64,000 nucleotides of DNA from Pseudonocardia sp. Its GTDB lineage: Bacteria > Actinomycetota > Actinomycetes > Mycobacteriales > Pseudonocardiaceae. The stretch spans positions 1-64,000 of the forward strand of contig NZ_JAJCYB010000035.1 of NCBI RefSeq assembly GCF_029263155.1, written 5' to 3'. Made by a program: the position numbers and the translations under genes. Positions 9,540 to 19,537 of the stretch are shown piece after piece. The notes below the pieces were generated by a model. The model was not told where the DNA came from, searched no databases, and worked only from the letters and a program-made list of their open reading frames with translations. Within the stretch, counting starts at the first letter, position 1. Each line of letters opens with the position of its first letter.

Positions 9540-10049
9540 GTGGCGGACGACGGGAAGTGGCTCACCGACGAGCAGCTCGACGCGTGGCTCTCCTACGTCG
9601 CGGCGTCCGCGTTGCTCGAGGCCGCCCTCGACCGCCAGCTCCAGCGCGACTCCGGGCTCCCCCACGCCTACTACCAGATCCTGGCGATGCTCTCCGACGT
9701 GCCCGGTCGCACGCTGCGGATGAGCGACCTGGCCGCCGCCACGCAGAGTTCGCAGAGCAGGCTGTCGCACGCCGTCGCCCGGCTGGAGCGCAACGGCTGG
9801 ATCCGGCGCATCCCGTGTCCGGACGACCGGCGCAGCACCCTGGCCCGGCTCACCGACGCCGGGTTCGCGGTGCTCGCCGCGGCGGCGCCCGGGCACGTCG
9901 ACGCCGTCCGCAGGCACCTGTTCGCAAGGCTCACCGCCGAGCAGGTCGGCCAGCTGCGGGAGATCAGCCGCGCGGTCCTCTCCGGGCTGGCGAGCTCGGG
10001 TGACCTGCCCGGTGCCTGTCCGGGGAGTCCGTCACCGCTGGCCGGGTGA
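9540..10049 (+). CDS. MarR family transcriptional regulator
   Basis: [62 protein letters not shown]; start 9531 or 9540. Confidence 0.9.
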   Translation: MADDGKWLTDEQLDAWLSYVAASALLEAALDRQLQRDSGLPHAYYQILAMLSDVPGRTLRMSDLAAATQSSQSRLSHAVARLERNGWIRRIPCPDDRRSTLARLTDAGFAVLAAAAPGHVDAVRRHLFARLTAEQVGQLREISRAVLSGLASSGDLPGACPGSPSPLAG

Positions 10050-10072
10050 GGCCCCATGGCAGAGTTGGCGCC

Positions 10073-10813
10073 ATGGGAACACTGGTGCTGCTCCGCCACG
10101 GCCAGAGCACGTGGAACGCGCTGAACCTGTTCACCGGATGGGTGGACGTGCCGCTGTCGGAGACCGGGGAGCAGGAGGCCCGCCGCGGCGGCGAGCTGCT
10201 CCGCGACGCCGGGCTGCTGCCCGACGTGCTGCACACGTCACTGATGCGCCGGGCCATCTCCACCGCGAACCTGGCCCTCGACGCGTGCGACCGGCACTGG
10301 ATCCCGGTGACGCGCGACTGGCGGCTCAACGAGCGTCACTACGGCGCGCTGCAGGGCAAGGACAAGAAGCAGACGCTCGCGGAGTACGGCGAGGAGCAGT
10401 TCATGGCGTGGCGCCGCTCCTACGACACCCCGCCGCCGCCCATCGAGGACGGCACCGAGTTCGCGCAGGACACCGACCCCCGCTACGCCGACCTCGGCCC
10501 CGACCTCCCCCGCACCGAGTGCCTCGCCGACGTGGTGAAGCGGTTCCTGCCGTACTGGGAGTCCGCGGTCGTCCCCGACCTGCGGGCCGGCAAGGTCGTG
10601 CTGCTCGCCGCGCACGGCAACTCGCTGCGCGCGCTCGTCAAGCACCTCGACGGCATCTCCGACTCCGACATCGCCGGGCTCAACATCCCCACCGGCATCC
10701 CGCTGCGCTACGACCTCGACGAGTCGATGCGCCCGACCGTGCCCGGCGGGCTGTACCTCGACCCGGACGCGGCGGCGGCCGCCGCCGCGGCGGTGGCGGC
10801 CCAGGGCCGCTGA
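10073..10813 (+). CDS. gpmA: 2,3-bisphosphoglycerate-dependent phosphoglycerate mutase
   Basis: [33 protein letters not shown]...[14 protein letters not shown]. Confidence 0.96.
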   Translation: MGTLVLLRHGQSTWNALNLFTGWVDVPLSETGEQEARRGGELLRDAGLLPDVLHTSLMRRAISTANLALDACDRHWIPVTRDWRLNERHYGALQGKDKKQTLAEYGEEQFMAWRRSYDTPPPPIEDGTEFAQDTDPRYADLGPDLPRTECLADVVKRFLPYWESAVVPDLRAGKVVLLAAHGNSLRALVKHLDGISDSDIAGLNIPTGIPLRYDLDESMRPTVPGGLYLDPDAAAAAAAAVAAQGR

Positions 10814-11007
10814 TCCGGGGACCTGTCCGCCGGTCACCTGGCCACCCGGTCCCCGCCCGGTCGCCGGGTGGCCGTGCCGCCACGGGAAGGTGCTCGCCGC
10901 ACCGGTGAACGGGGCGTGAACGGGCGCGGAAATGTCGCTGTCCACGGCGTCACCGCCGTCACGCCGGGGCCTCATGACTGGCCCTGCACGGCCCCGGCCT
11001 GCCTACG

Positions 11008-12192
11008 ATGCGGCCCGTGACCGCGCTGCTGTGCGTGCTGATCGCGGCCGCTGCCCTCCTGCTCGGCGTCGCCGTCGGCCTGCGGATGGCGAGGCGGCGC
11101 GATGCCGCCGTCCCCGAACCCGCTCCGCCGGTGCCCGGCCCGCCGATGGCCGATCTCCTGGAGCGGGTCTTCCGCTCCTCCGACACCGGGCTCGCGGTGC
11201 TGACCCGGGCCGGGGACGTGACGCTGCACAACCCGCGCGCCGTCGAACTCGGACTGGTGCACTCCGGGCGGCCCGACGCGCGGGCGTGGGCGGGGTGCCA
11301 GGAGGCGCTGAGGTCGAGGCAGCCGGTGGAGGTCGATCTCTCCCCGCTCAACCAGCGTGGCCGCAGGCCCGCCGCCGTCGTCGCGCACCTGCGGCCGGTC
11401 GGCGACGGCTACACCGTCGCCGAGGCCACCGACACCTCCGACGCCGTCCGGCTGGAGGCCACCCGCCGCGACTTCGTCGCCAACGTGAGCCACGAGCTGA
11501 AGACCCCGGTGGGCGCGGTCGGGCTGCTGGCCGAGGCCGTGCTCGACGCGGCGGACGACCCGGTCGAGGTGCACCGGTTCGCCACCAAGATCCTCAAGGA
11601 GTCGACGCGGCTCGGGGCGCTGGTCACGGAGCTGATCGCGCTCTCCCGGCTGACCGGGGCCGAACGGCTGCCGGAGCTGTGCGTCGTCGACGTCGACGAG
11701 GTGGTGCGCGAGGCCATGGCGCGCAGCAGGCTCTCGGCGGAGTCGGCGAGCATCGACATCACCGTGGACCGGCCGACCGGCCTGGAGGTCGAGGGCGACC
11801 GGACGCTGCTGGTGACCGCGCTGTCGAACCTGATCGAGAACGCGATCGCGTACTCGCCGGCGGAGGCGTCGGTGTCGGTGTCGCGGCGCAGGTCCGGCAA
11901 GTGGGTGGAGATCTCGGTGACCGACCGGGGCATCGGCATCGCCCCCGAGCACCAGACGCGCGTGTTCGAGCGGTTCTTCCGCGTCGACCCGGCCCGCTCC
12001 CGGATCACCGGGGGCACCGGGCTGGGGCTCGCGATCGTCAAGCACGTGCTGGCCAACCACGGCGGCGAGGTGCGGTTGTGGAGCAGCCCGGGCACCGGGT
12101 CGACGTTCACCATGCGCCTGCCGGCGCACACCGCGGAGCTCGACGAGGTCGACTTCCCGGCCGAGTCGGACGAGCTGGAGGAGATCTCATGA
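11008..12192 (+). CDS. senX3: Sensor histidine kinase SenX3-type
   Basis: DFVANVSHELKTPVGAVGLLAEAVLDAADDP; next to regX3-like gene, downstream of gpmA. Confidence 0.93.
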   Translation: MRPVTALLCVLIAAAALLLGVAVGLRMARRRDAAVPEPAPPVPGPPMADLLERVFRSSDTGLAVLTRAGDVTLHNPRAVELGLVHSGRPDARAWAGCQEALRSRQPVEVDLSPLNQRGRRPAAVVAHLRPVGDGYTVAEATDTSDAVRLEATRRDFVANVSHELKTPVGAVGLLAEAVLDAADDPVEVHRFATKILKESTRLGALVTELIALSRLTGAERLPELCVVDVDEVVREAMARSRLSAESASIDITVDRPTGLEVEGDRTLLVTALSNLIENAIAYSPAEASVSVSRRRSGKWVEISVTDRGIGIAPEHQTRVFERFFRVDPARSRITGGTGLGLAIVKHVLANHGGEVRLWSSPGTGSTFTMRLPAHTAELDEVDFPAESDELEEIS

Positions 12193-12893
12193 CCAGGGTG
12201 CTCATCGTCGAGGACGAGGAGTCCTTCGCCGACCCGCTCGCCTTCCTGCTGCGCAAGGAGGGCTTCACCACCGCGGTGGCGACCACCGGCCAGGACGCGC
12301 TGGAGGAGTTCGACCGCAACGGTGCCGACATCGTGCTGCTCGACCTCATGCTCCCCGGCATGAGCGGGACCGACGTCTGCAAGGCGCTGCGCACCCGCTC
12401 CGCCGTCCCCGTGATCATGGTGACGGCGCGGGACAGCGAGATCGACAAGGTCGTGGGCCTGGAACTGGGCGCCGACGACTACGTCACCAAGCCCTACTCC
12501 GCGCGGGAGCTCATCGCGCGCGTGCGCGCCGTGCTGCGGCGCGGGGGTGAGGCGGGACCCGAGGTGGACGGCCCGGGCGGCTGGGGCAACGGCGCGGTGC
12601 TGGAGGCCGGGCCCGTGCGGATGGACGTGGAGCGGCACGTGGTGTCGGTGGGCGGTGCGGACGTGGCGCTGCCGCTCAAGGAGTTCGACCTGCTGGAATA
12701 CCTGCTGCGCAACGTCGGCCGGGTGCTCACCAGGGGACAGCTGATCGACCGCGTCTGGGGTGCGGACTACGTCGGGGACACCAAGACGCTCGACGTGCAC
12801 GTCAAGCGGCTGCGCAGCAAGGTGGAGACGGACCCGAGCGCGCCCAAACACCTGGTGACGGTCCGCGGCCTGGGCTACAAGTTCGAGGGCTGA
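12189..12893 (+). CDS. regX3: OmpR-type response regulator RegX3
   Basis: TRVLIVEDEESFADPLAFLLRKEGF...VVGLELGADDYVTKPYSARELIARVRAVLRR. Confidence 0.95.
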   Translation: MTRVLIVEDEESFADPLAFLLRKEGFTTAVATTGQDALEEFDRNGADIVLLDLMLPGMSGTDVCKALRTRSAVPVIMVTARDSEIDKVVGLELGADDYVTKPYSARELIARVRAVLRRGGEAGPEVDGPGGWGNGAVLEAGPVRMDVERHVVSVGGADVALPLKEFDLLEYLLRNVGRVLTRGQLIDRVWGADYVGDTKTLDVHVKRLRSKVETDPSAPKHLVTVRGLGYKFEG

Positions 12894-12933
12894 GGTAGCC
12901 GACCACGGCCCGGCGGCATGCCGTGAACCCGCC

Positions 12934-12989
12934 GATCAAGGGCAGATGGTCGCCCGTGGATCACCCGGCGCCGCCATCTGCCCTTGATC
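12934..12989 (-). repeat. 56-bp palindromic repeat family A, copy 1 (opposite orientation to copies 2 and 3)
   Basis: GATCAAGGGCAGATGG...CCATCTGCCCTTGATC perfect 16-bp terminal arms; matches 13993-14048 and 56802-56857. Confidence 0.92.
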
Positions 12990-13106
12990 ACCGCGGTCGG
13001 GGTGGGTTGCTGCGGCTGGGCGCAGGTTGTCCACATGGCTGCGTGGCCGTCCACAGATTTGCCGACGGCCCGCCGAAGTGGTGCGCCGGCCCCCATCGTC
13101 AGGTTC

Positions 13107-14021
13107 GTGCGATCACCACTGCGCGAGCTCGCGGCTTCGCAGCGCGGCGCGTTCAGCACCGCACAGGCCATGCGTTGCTATACCCGGGCCGAGGTGCGGG
13201 CCCGCGTGCGGTCCGGCCGCTGGGTCCCCGTGTTCACCGGCAGCTACCGCCTGGCCGAGAGCGAGCCGGACGCGCGCCTGCGCCTGGCCGCCGCGGGCCT
13301 GAGCATCGGGCGCCCCGTCGCCGCCTGCCTGCACACGGCGGCCGAGCTGCACGGCTTCGGGGTCCTCGACACCGGCGTCACCGAGGTGGCGGTCGACCCC
13401 GGGGCGCCGTGCCTGCACCGCGACGGGCTGTGGCCCCGCCAGCTCGTGCTCGCGGCAACGGACCTGACCCGCCTGTGGTGCGGTGCGTGCGTCACCACCG
13501 CCGACCGCACCGCGATCGACCTGTCCCGCACGCTGTCCCGGCTCGACGCTCTCCCCGTGCTCGACGCCGCCCTGCAGACCGGGAAGTGCACCCCGGAGTC
13601 GCTGGCCGCGGAACTCATCCGCCACGTCGGGTTGCCGGGGGTGCGGCAGGCCCGCGAGCTCGTACCGCTGGCCCGCACCGGGTCCGAATCGCCGCAGGAG
13701 TCGCGGATGCGGCTGCACTGCCACGACGCCGGCCTGCCCGAGCCCACGGTCCAGCTCCCGGTGCTCGACGCGCGGGGCCGCGTGCACCGGTGGCTGGACC
13801 TCGGCTGGCTGCGGGAGAGGGTCGGCCTGGAGTACGACGGCGAGCAGGCCCACGGCAACGATCGGCGCCGGGCCGACCGGCGCCGGCACAACGTCCTGGC
13901 GGACGACGGCTGGGCGATGTTCTACGCCACGGACCAGGACGTCCACGACCCACGCACGCTCATGGCCCAGATCGATCGGGCGATCGCCCGCCGATCAAGG
14001 GGAGACGGTCGCTCGCGGTGA
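13107..14021 (+). CDS. AbiEi-type HTH plus DUF559/Vsr-like endonuclease-fold protein
   Basis: N-term QRGAFSTAQAMRCYTRAEVRARVRSGRWVPVFTGSYRL; C-term RVGLEYDGEQAHGNDRRRADRRRHNVLADDGWAMFYATDQDV. Confidence 0.78.
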   Translation: MRSPLRELAASQRGAFSTAQAMRCYTRAEVRARVRSGRWVPVFTGSYRLAESEPDARLRLAAAGLSIGRPVAACLHTAAELHGFGVLDTGVTEVAVDPGAPCLHRDGLWPRQLVLAATDLTRLWCGACVTTADRTAIDLSRTLSRLDALPVLDAALQTGKCTPESLAAELIRHVGLPGVRQARELVPLARTGSESPQESRMRLHCHDAGLPEPTVQLPVLDARGRVHRWLDLGWLRERVGLEYDGEQAHGNDRRRADRRRHNVLADDGWAMFYATDQDVHDPRTLMAQIDRAIARRSRGDGRSR

Positions 14022-14048
14022 TCCACCGGCGACCATCTGCCCTTGATC
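13993..14048 (+). repeat. 56-bp palindromic repeat family A, copy 2
   Basis: GATCAAGGGGAGACGGTCG-CTCGCGGTGATCCACCGG-CGACCATCTGCCCTTGATC. Confidence 0.92.
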
Positions 14049-14146
14049 GGCGGGGTGCGCAATCGGCGGGGTGCGCACCGGCGACTGCGTGCGGTGTGTG
14101 ACGGGTTCGGTCACGGGTTCGTCACGGCGCGCAGTAGCCTGGGCCG

Positions 14147-15172
14147 GTGCGCCTGGGTGTGCTCGACGTCGGGTCCAACACCGTCCATCTGCTCGTCGTG
14201 GACGCGCACCGCGGTGGGCACCCCACCCCCATGACGTCGGAGAAGGACGAGCTGCGGCTCGCGGAGAACCTCGACCGCTCCGGGGGGCTCACCAAGGCCG
14301 GGGCCGACGCGCTGGTCCGCACCGTCGGGAAGGCGGGTGCCGCAGCCACGCGGGCTGGCTGTTCCGACCTGCTCGCCTTCGCCACCTCGGCCCTGCGCGA
14401 CGCCACCAACTCCGCCGCGGTGCTCGCGAGGGTCCGCGACGAGACCGGCGTCGCGCTGCAGGTCCTGCCGGGCGAGGACGAGGCGCGGTACACCTTCCTC
14501 GCGGTGCGCCGCTGGTACGGCTGGTCCGCGGGCCGGCTGCTGGTGCTCGACATCGGCGGCGGGTCGCTGGAGCTCGCGGCGGGACGTGACGAGCATCCCG
14601 CCGTCGCGGCGTCGCTGCCGCTGGGGGCCGGCCGGCTCACCCGCGAGTGGTTCCGCTCCGACCCGCCGTCACGGCGCGAGATCGACGCGCTGCGCGCTCA
14701 CCTCGACGTCGAGCTCGCCGGGGTCGCCCGCAAGGTGCGGCGGGCAGGTAGCCCGGACCTCGTGGTGGGCACCTCCAAGACGTTCCGCTCGCTCGCGCGA
14801 CTCACCGGCGCGGCGCCGTCGAGCGCAGGCCCCCGCGCCCGGCGCCTGCTCACCGACGTCGGGCTGCGGCAGCTGGCCGCGTTCATCACCCGGATGTCGG
14901 CGGGCGACCTGGCCGAGCTGGAGGGCGTCAGCCCGAGCCGTGCGCACCAGCTCGTAGCGGGTGCACTGGTGGCGGAGGCCGCGATGCGGGCACTGCGGAT
15001 CACCCAGCTCGAGATCTGCCCGTGGGCGCTGCGCGAGGGCGTCATCCTGCGGCGACTCGACACATTGGACGCGTCGACGCACCCGCCCTCGACACAGACG
15101 GACCGTTCGGCGCAGAACACGCCGGACGCACTTGGACGCTTGACGACGTACGAGGCACGGTGTACTGGATGA
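14147..15172 (+). CDS. ppx: Ppx/GppA family exopolyphosphatase
   Basis: [20 protein letters not shown]...[14 protein letters not shown]. Confidence 0.93.
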   Translation: MRLGVLDVGSNTVHLLVVDAHRGGHPTPMTSEKDELRLAENLDRSGGLTKAGADALVRTVGKAGAAATRAGCSDLLAFATSALRDATNSAAVLARVRDETGVALQVLPGEDEARYTFLAVRRWYGWSAGRLLVLDIGGGSLELAAGRDEHPAVAASLPLGAGRLTREWFRSDPPSRREIDALRAHLDVELAGVARKVRRAGSPDLVVGTSKTFRSLARLTGAAPSSAGPRARRLLTDVGLRQLAAFITRMSAGDLAELEGVSPSRAHQLVAGALVAEAAMRALRITQLEICPWALREGVILRRLDTLDASTHPPSTQTDRSAQNTPDALGRLTTYEARCTG

Positions 15173-16158
15173 GTTCCGAGACCGACCACCCACGTCAGCG
15201 CACCGTCGCCGAGCTCCTTGCCGAGCACGGCGGCGGTACCGGTGCGACCGGTCGCCGTCGCCGCCGCCGGGAGCCCGACGAGCCGGACGAGGGCCCCGCC
15301 CCGCCCGGCGCGGGCACGTTCGCCGGTCAGGCTCCCGCCGGCGAACAGCGCGCCCCCGAGCGCCGCGTCCCGGTGCTGCCGGACCGGTCGGTGCTGCGGG
15401 AGCCGGTGCCCCGGACGCCGCACGCTCCGCCGCCGGCCCCCCCGGCGGCGCCCCGGCCGGCCGTCGAGGACGTTCCGCTGTTCACCTCCGGCCCCGATCG
15501 CGGTCCCGAGCGCGAGCACCCCACCGACGTGATGCCCCGCTTCCGTGATGCGGCGCCGGCGGTGGATGAGGACCTCACCGGCCCGATGCCGCAACAGAAC
15601 GGCGTCGATCCGGACGGCGTCGACGAGGGCCCGTCCACCATGATCGGTGCCGCACCGGTCGGGGCCGAGGCCTGGCACGACGCGCGCACCGCGGACGCGC
15701 GGCGGGCGGGCACCTCCGTCGACGACGCCCCCCCGCTGCCCCGCGGCCCGGTCGACGCCGACGACGGTCCCGCCGGGCTCGACCCGGACGACCCCTTCGC
15801 CGACGAGCCGTCGCCCGTCGATCTCGAGAAGCACGACGACGCGGTCGAGGCGCCGAAGCCGCGCGAGCGACGGCTGGGGCGGGCGGCCCAGGCGAGTGCG
15901 GGGCCCGCGTGGGCCACGGTGATGATGCAGTGGATCGGCGGCGCGCTCGGCGGCGCGGTGCTGTGGGTCGCGTTCCGCTTCCTGTGGCGCAACCTGCCGG
16001 TCGTCGCGCTGGCGTCGGCGGTGCTCGTCACGGTCGGGCTCGTGGTGATCGTGCGCGCGTTGCTGCACAACGACGACCGCCGCACCACGATCTTCGCGGT
16101 GCTGGTGGGGCTGCTGCTCACCGTGTCGCCCGCGATCCTGGTACTCCTGGGCAGATGA
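15169..16158 (+). CDS. Disordered N-terminus plus C-terminal membrane protein, hypothetical
   Basis: ATGA overlap with ppx; two hydrophobic C-terminal segments. Confidence 0.7.
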   Translation: MSSETDHPRQRTVAELLAEHGGGTGATGRRRRRREPDEPDEGPAPPGAGTFAGQAPAGEQRAPERRVPVLPDRSVLREPVPRTPHAPPPAPPAAPRPAVEDVPLFTSGPDRGPEREHPTDVMPRFRDAAPAVDEDLTGPMPQQNGVDPDGVDEGPSTMIGAAPVGAEAWHDARTADARRAGTSVDDAPPLPRGPVDADDGPAGLDPDDPFADEPSPVDLEKHDDAVEAPKPRERRLGRAAQASAGPAWATVMMQWIGGALGGAVLWVAFRFLWRNLPVVALASAVLVTVGLVVIVRALLHNDDRRTTIFAVLVGLLLTVSPAILVLLGR

Positions 16159-16985
16159 CCGCGCCGCCGCCCGTCGCCCTCTCCACCGCCTCGGTGTACC
16201 CGGAGCCGGTTGCGGCGGGCTTCGAGGTGGCCGCGGAGCTGGGCTACGACGGCGTCGAGTTGATGGTGTGGTCGGACCCGGTCAGCCAGGACGTCGCGGC
16301 GGTCGATCGGCTCGCCGAGACCCACGGCGTGCCGGTACTGGCCCTGCACGCCCCGTGCCTGGCCGTCACGCAGCGGGTGTGGGGCGCCGACCCGCTGGTC
16401 CGGCTGCGGCGTTCGGTCGATGCGGCCGCGCGGCTCGGCGCGTCCACGGTGGTCATGCACCCGCCGTTCCGCTGGCAGCGCCGTTACGCCGCGGCCTTCG
16501 CGGACGAGGTCGCCCGTGCGGGCGAGCACGCCGGTGTCGCGATCGCCGTCGAGAACATGTTCCCGCTGCAGCGCGGCGGGCTGCGCACGGTGCCCTACAG
16601 CCCCGGCTACGACCCGACCGCCGTCGGTCACGCGCACTACACGCTCGACCTCTCCCACACCGCCGCCGCCGGGTCCGACGCGCTCGCGATGCTCGACCGC
16701 ATGGGTGAGCGACTCAGCCACCTGCACCTCACCGACGGCAGCGGATCGCCGCGGGACGAGCACCTCGTGCCCGGGCGCGGCACGCAGCCGTGTGCCGAGG
16801 TGTGCGAGCGGCTCGTCGCGTCGGGCTTCTCCGGGGTGGTCGTGCTGGAGGTCAGCACGCGGCGCTGCCGCACCCGCTACGAGCGCACGTCGTTGCTGGC
16901 CGAGTCGCTGCTGTTCGCCCGGCTGCACCTGCAGCCCGCGCGCGACGCCGATCACACCGACCGGGTGTCGCTGCCCCTGCGGTGA
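16155..16985 (+). CDS. Sugar phosphate isomerase/epimerase family protein
   Basis: AELGYDGVELMVWSD...VENMFPLQR...LDLSHTAAAGSD...SHLHLTDG. Confidence 0.88.
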   Translation: MTAPPPVALSTASVYPEPVAAGFEVAAELGYDGVELMVWSDPVSQDVAAVDRLAETHGVPVLALHAPCLAVTQRVWGADPLVRLRRSVDAAARLGASTVVMHPPFRWQRRYAAAFADEVARAGEHAGVAIAVENMFPLQRGGLRTVPYSPGYDPTAVGHAHYTLDLSHTAAAGSDALAMLDRMGERLSHLHLTDGSGSPRDEHLVPGRGTQPCAEVCERLVASGFSGVVVLEVSTRRCRTRYERTSLLAESLLFARLHLQPARDADHTDRVSLPLR

Positions 16986-16998
16986 TAGAGCTGTCCCC

Positions 16999-17826
16999 AT
17001 GACGACCGGGACGGAGACCGCGCCGCCCTTCCGCCGCGCCATCGCCATCGAGCCGCGGGGTGCGGGCCGCTACGTCGCCGAGCTGGGCCCGGACTGGACC
17101 GTCGGGCCCAAGGCGCACGGCGGGATCCTGCTGGTGCTGCTGGTACGCGCCGGTCTGGCCCGGCTGGCGGCCGACGCCCCGGGCGCGGCGCCGGACCCGT
17201 TGGCGGTCGCCGCCGACTTCCTGCGCGCCCCCGACCCGGGCCCCGTCGAGCTGCAGACCGAGGTGCTCAAGATCGGGCGGACGGTGTCGGTCGTCTCCGT
17301 GCGGATGACGCAGGCGGGCCGGACGATGCTCGCGGCCACCGTCACCGCCGGGGTGCTGCCCGGCGACGAGCCGCTGTGGGTCGATCTGCCGGACCTGCCG
17401 GCCGAGCCCCCGGCCGACGCGATCGACCCGGCCGCCGGTGCCACGGTGTTCGGCCTCGCCGGTTCCTGCGACCTGCGATTCGACGCCGCCACCGCCGCGT
17501 TCGCGCGCCACGAGCAGGCACCGCCGGTCCTCCACGGCTGGACGCGGCCGCGCGACGAGCCCGTGGACGTCCTCTACGCGCTGCTGGCCGGCGACATCCT
17601 GCCGCCCACGGTGTTCAACGTCGCCGGCCGCTTCGGCTGGGCGCCCACGGTCCAGCTCACGGCGCTGCTGCGGGCCCACCCCGCGGAGGGCTGGCTGCGG
17701 CTGGAGAGCCGGTCGACGGTGGTGGCCGGCACCTGGTTCGACGAGGACGTCACGGTGGTCGACTCGGCGGGCCGTCTGATCTGCCAGGCACGCCAGCTGG
17801 CCCTGGCCCCCCAAGTCACGTCCTGA
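16999..17826 (+). CDS. Acyl-CoA thioesterase-like (double hotdog) protein
   Basis: WTVGPKAHGGILLVLLVRAGL...ADFLRAPDPGPVELQTEVLKIGRTVSVVSVRMTQAGR. Confidence 0.85.
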   Translation: MTTGTETAPPFRRAIAIEPRGAGRYVAELGPDWTVGPKAHGGILLVLLVRAGLARLAADAPGAAPDPLAVAADFLRAPDPGPVELQTEVLKIGRTVSVVSVRMTQAGRTMLAATVTAGVLPGDEPLWVDLPDLPAEPPADAIDPAAGATVFGLAGSCDLRFDAATAAFARHEQAPPVLHGWTRPRDEPVDVLYALLAGDILPPTVFNVAGRFGWAPTVQLTALLRAHPAEGWLRLESRSTVVAGTWFDEDVTVVDSAGRLICQARQLALAPQVTS

Positions 17827-17851
17827 ACCCGGTCGTCGCCGCGCCGCCGTC

Positions 17852-17887
17852 GCCGTCGGGGTCGCCGTCGGGGTCGCCGTCGGGGTC
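17852..17887. repeat. Exact 3 x 12-bp tandem repeat (GCCGTCGGGGTC)
   Basis: Three identical units downstream of the thioesterase stop. Confidence 0.9.
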
Positions 17888-17944
17888 ACAGCAGGGTGGC
17901 TCTACTCCGGTCCAGTCGGAGCACAGCCACCCCGCTGTGACCGG
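17884..17944. repeat. 61-bp palindromic repeat family C, copy 1
   Basis: GGTCACAGCAGGGTGGCTCTACTCCGG...GGAGCACAGCCACCCCGCTGTGACCGG; same length as 60770-60830. Confidence 0.85.
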
Positions 17945-17987
17945 GCGCGGGCCGGGGCGGGCGCCGGCGCGGGGTTACCGTGCTCCC

Positions 17988-18800
17988 ATGACGCGTATCG
18001 CGGTGCTGGGGGCGGGCAAGATCGGCGAGGCCTTGCTGGCCGGGCTGCTGGCGGCGGGGCGGTCCCCGGCCGATCTCGTGTTCACCGAGCGGCACCCCGA
18101 GCGGGCGGCCGAACTGGGCGCTCGGCTCGGGGTGGGGTCGGTGGACGTCGCGGGCGCGGCGCGACACGCCGAGATCGCGGTCATCGCCGTGAAGCCGCAG
18201 GACATCGTGCCGGTGCTCGCCGAACTGGCGACGGCGATCACGCCCGGCACGCTGGTGGTGTCGCTGTGCGCCGGGGTCCCGCTCTCGGTGATCGAGGGCG
18301 CGCTGCCGGCCGGCACCGCGGTGGTGCGGGTCATGCCGAACACACCGATGCTCGTCGGGGAGGCCATGAGCGCGGTGTCCGGCGGAGCGCACGCCGACGA
18401 CGCGCAGCTGGCCGCGGTCGAGAAGATGCTCGGGGCGGTGGGCCGGGTGGTGCGGGTCCCGGAGTCGCAGCAGGACGCCGTCACCGCACTCTCGGGATCC
18501 GGGCCGGCGTACTTCTTCTTCCTGGTCGAAGCCATGATCGACGCGGGGATCCTGCTCGGTCTGCCGCGCGCTGTCGCCGCCGACCTCATCGTCCAGTCGG
18601 CGTTCGGGGCGGCCCGGATGCTGCGCGAGTCCGACGACCACCCGGTGATCCTGCGGGAGGCCGTCACCTCGCCCGCGGGCACGACCATCGCCGCGATCCG
18701 CGAGCTGGAGAAGCACGGCGTGCGGGCCGCGTTGATCGCCGCGATCGAGGCCGCCCGCGACCGATCGGCGGAGCTGGGTCGCGCGGCGGCACGGGCTTGA
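17988..18800 (+). CDS. proC: Pyrroline-5-carboxylate reductase
   Basis: RIAVLGAGKIGEALLAGLL...VMPNTPMLVGEAM...ALSGSGPAYFFFLVEAMIDAG. Confidence 0.96.
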   Translation: MTRIAVLGAGKIGEALLAGLLAAGRSPADLVFTERHPERAAELGARLGVGSVDVAGAARHAEIAVIAVKPQDIVPVLAELATAITPGTLVVSLCAGVPLSVIEGALPAGTAVVRVMPNTPMLVGEAMSAVSGGAHADDAQLAAVEKMLGAVGRVVRVPESQQDAVTALSGSGPAYFFFLVEAMIDAGILLGLPRAVAADLIVQSAFGAARMLRESDDHPVILREAVTSPAGTTIAAIRELEKHGVRAALIAAIEAARDRSAELGRAAARA

Positions 18801-18923
18801 CCCGAACGGTTGACCACGCTTCACCCGGACGCGAGGCTGAATTCCCCGCCAGAGTGGTACCGGGTGTCGAAGTCGTCACACGGGCACCGCTAAGCTCACA
18901 CAGAACACCAGGGCACAGGTCTG

Positions 18924-19157
18924 GTGACCCACGAAAGCGGTGATCGGATGGCGTCCGAGCAGCCTGAGCTCCATCTCGCCCAGGTCCAGTTCCTGACCGT
19001 GGCCGAGGTCGCGGCGGCGATGCGTGTGTCGAAGATGACGGTGTACCGCCTCATCCACTCCGGCGAGCTGCCGGCGGCGCAGGTCGGCCGCTCCTTCCGC
19101 GTGCCCAAGCGGGCGGTGGAGGACTACCTGCGCAATGCCTACTTCGACGCGGGCTAG
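18924..19157 (+). CDS. Helix-turn-helix (excisionase-fold) DNA-binding protein, Rv0500A-like
   Basis: FLTVAEVAAAMRVSKMTVYRLIHSGELPAAQVGRSFRVPKRAVEDYL. Confidence 0.93.
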   Translation: MTHESGDRMASEQPELHLAQVQFLTVAEVAAAMRVSKMTVYRLIHSGELPAAQVGRSFRVPKRAVEDYLRNAYFDAG

Positions 19158-19294
19158 CGCCGTCCGCGCCGGGCATCCCGCGCAGGCTCCCCCGTCCCGC
19201 GGCTGGTGCCCCGACGGTCCCGGGAGACCACCCCGGTAGGGTGGAGGTTCGGTCTTGATCCGTACCACCGTCCCCGACCAGGAAGGGCGCCAGC

Positions 19295-19396
19295 ATGGGC
19301 TCAGTCATCAAGAAGCGCCGCAAGCGGATGTCGAAGAAGAAGCACCGCAAGCTCCTGCGCAAGACCCGCGTGCAGCGTCGCAAGCTCGGCAAGTGA
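19295..19396 (+). CDS. 33-aa bS22-like (AURKAIP1/COX24 domain) ribosomal protein, absent from ORF track
   Basis: [33 protein letters not shown] read directly, GGAAGG upstream. Confidence 0.93.
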   Translation: MGSVIKKRRKRMSKKKHRKLLRKTRVQRRKLGK

Positions 19397-19537
19397 CCGG
19401 CGGCCGGCAGGGGACTGCCGGCCGGGCCGGTCGAACCATCGGGCCGGGGTGTCGGTGCCCACGACCCGGCCCGCGGTGAGCGCGCAGGGTCTAGCATCGG
19501 CCACTCACCGCAATCGAGTAGTTCCCGGAGTGGGTCC

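Noticed and set aside
12934-12989. Plain intrinsic terminator of regX3
   Set aside because: Sequence and exact 56-bp length are shared with two distant copies, and there is no U-tract; terminator activity may still be secondary.
13107-14021. Complete type IV AbiEi/AbiEii toxin-antitoxin system
   Set aside because: No AbiEii nucleotidyltransferase toxin gene adjacent; the C-terminus looks like a DUF559/Vsr domain instead.
18924-19157. Excisionase-like HTH as a sign of a prophage or integrative element
   Set aside because: No integrase or phage genes nearby, and the position next to proC and bS22 is the conserved Rv0500A arrangement.
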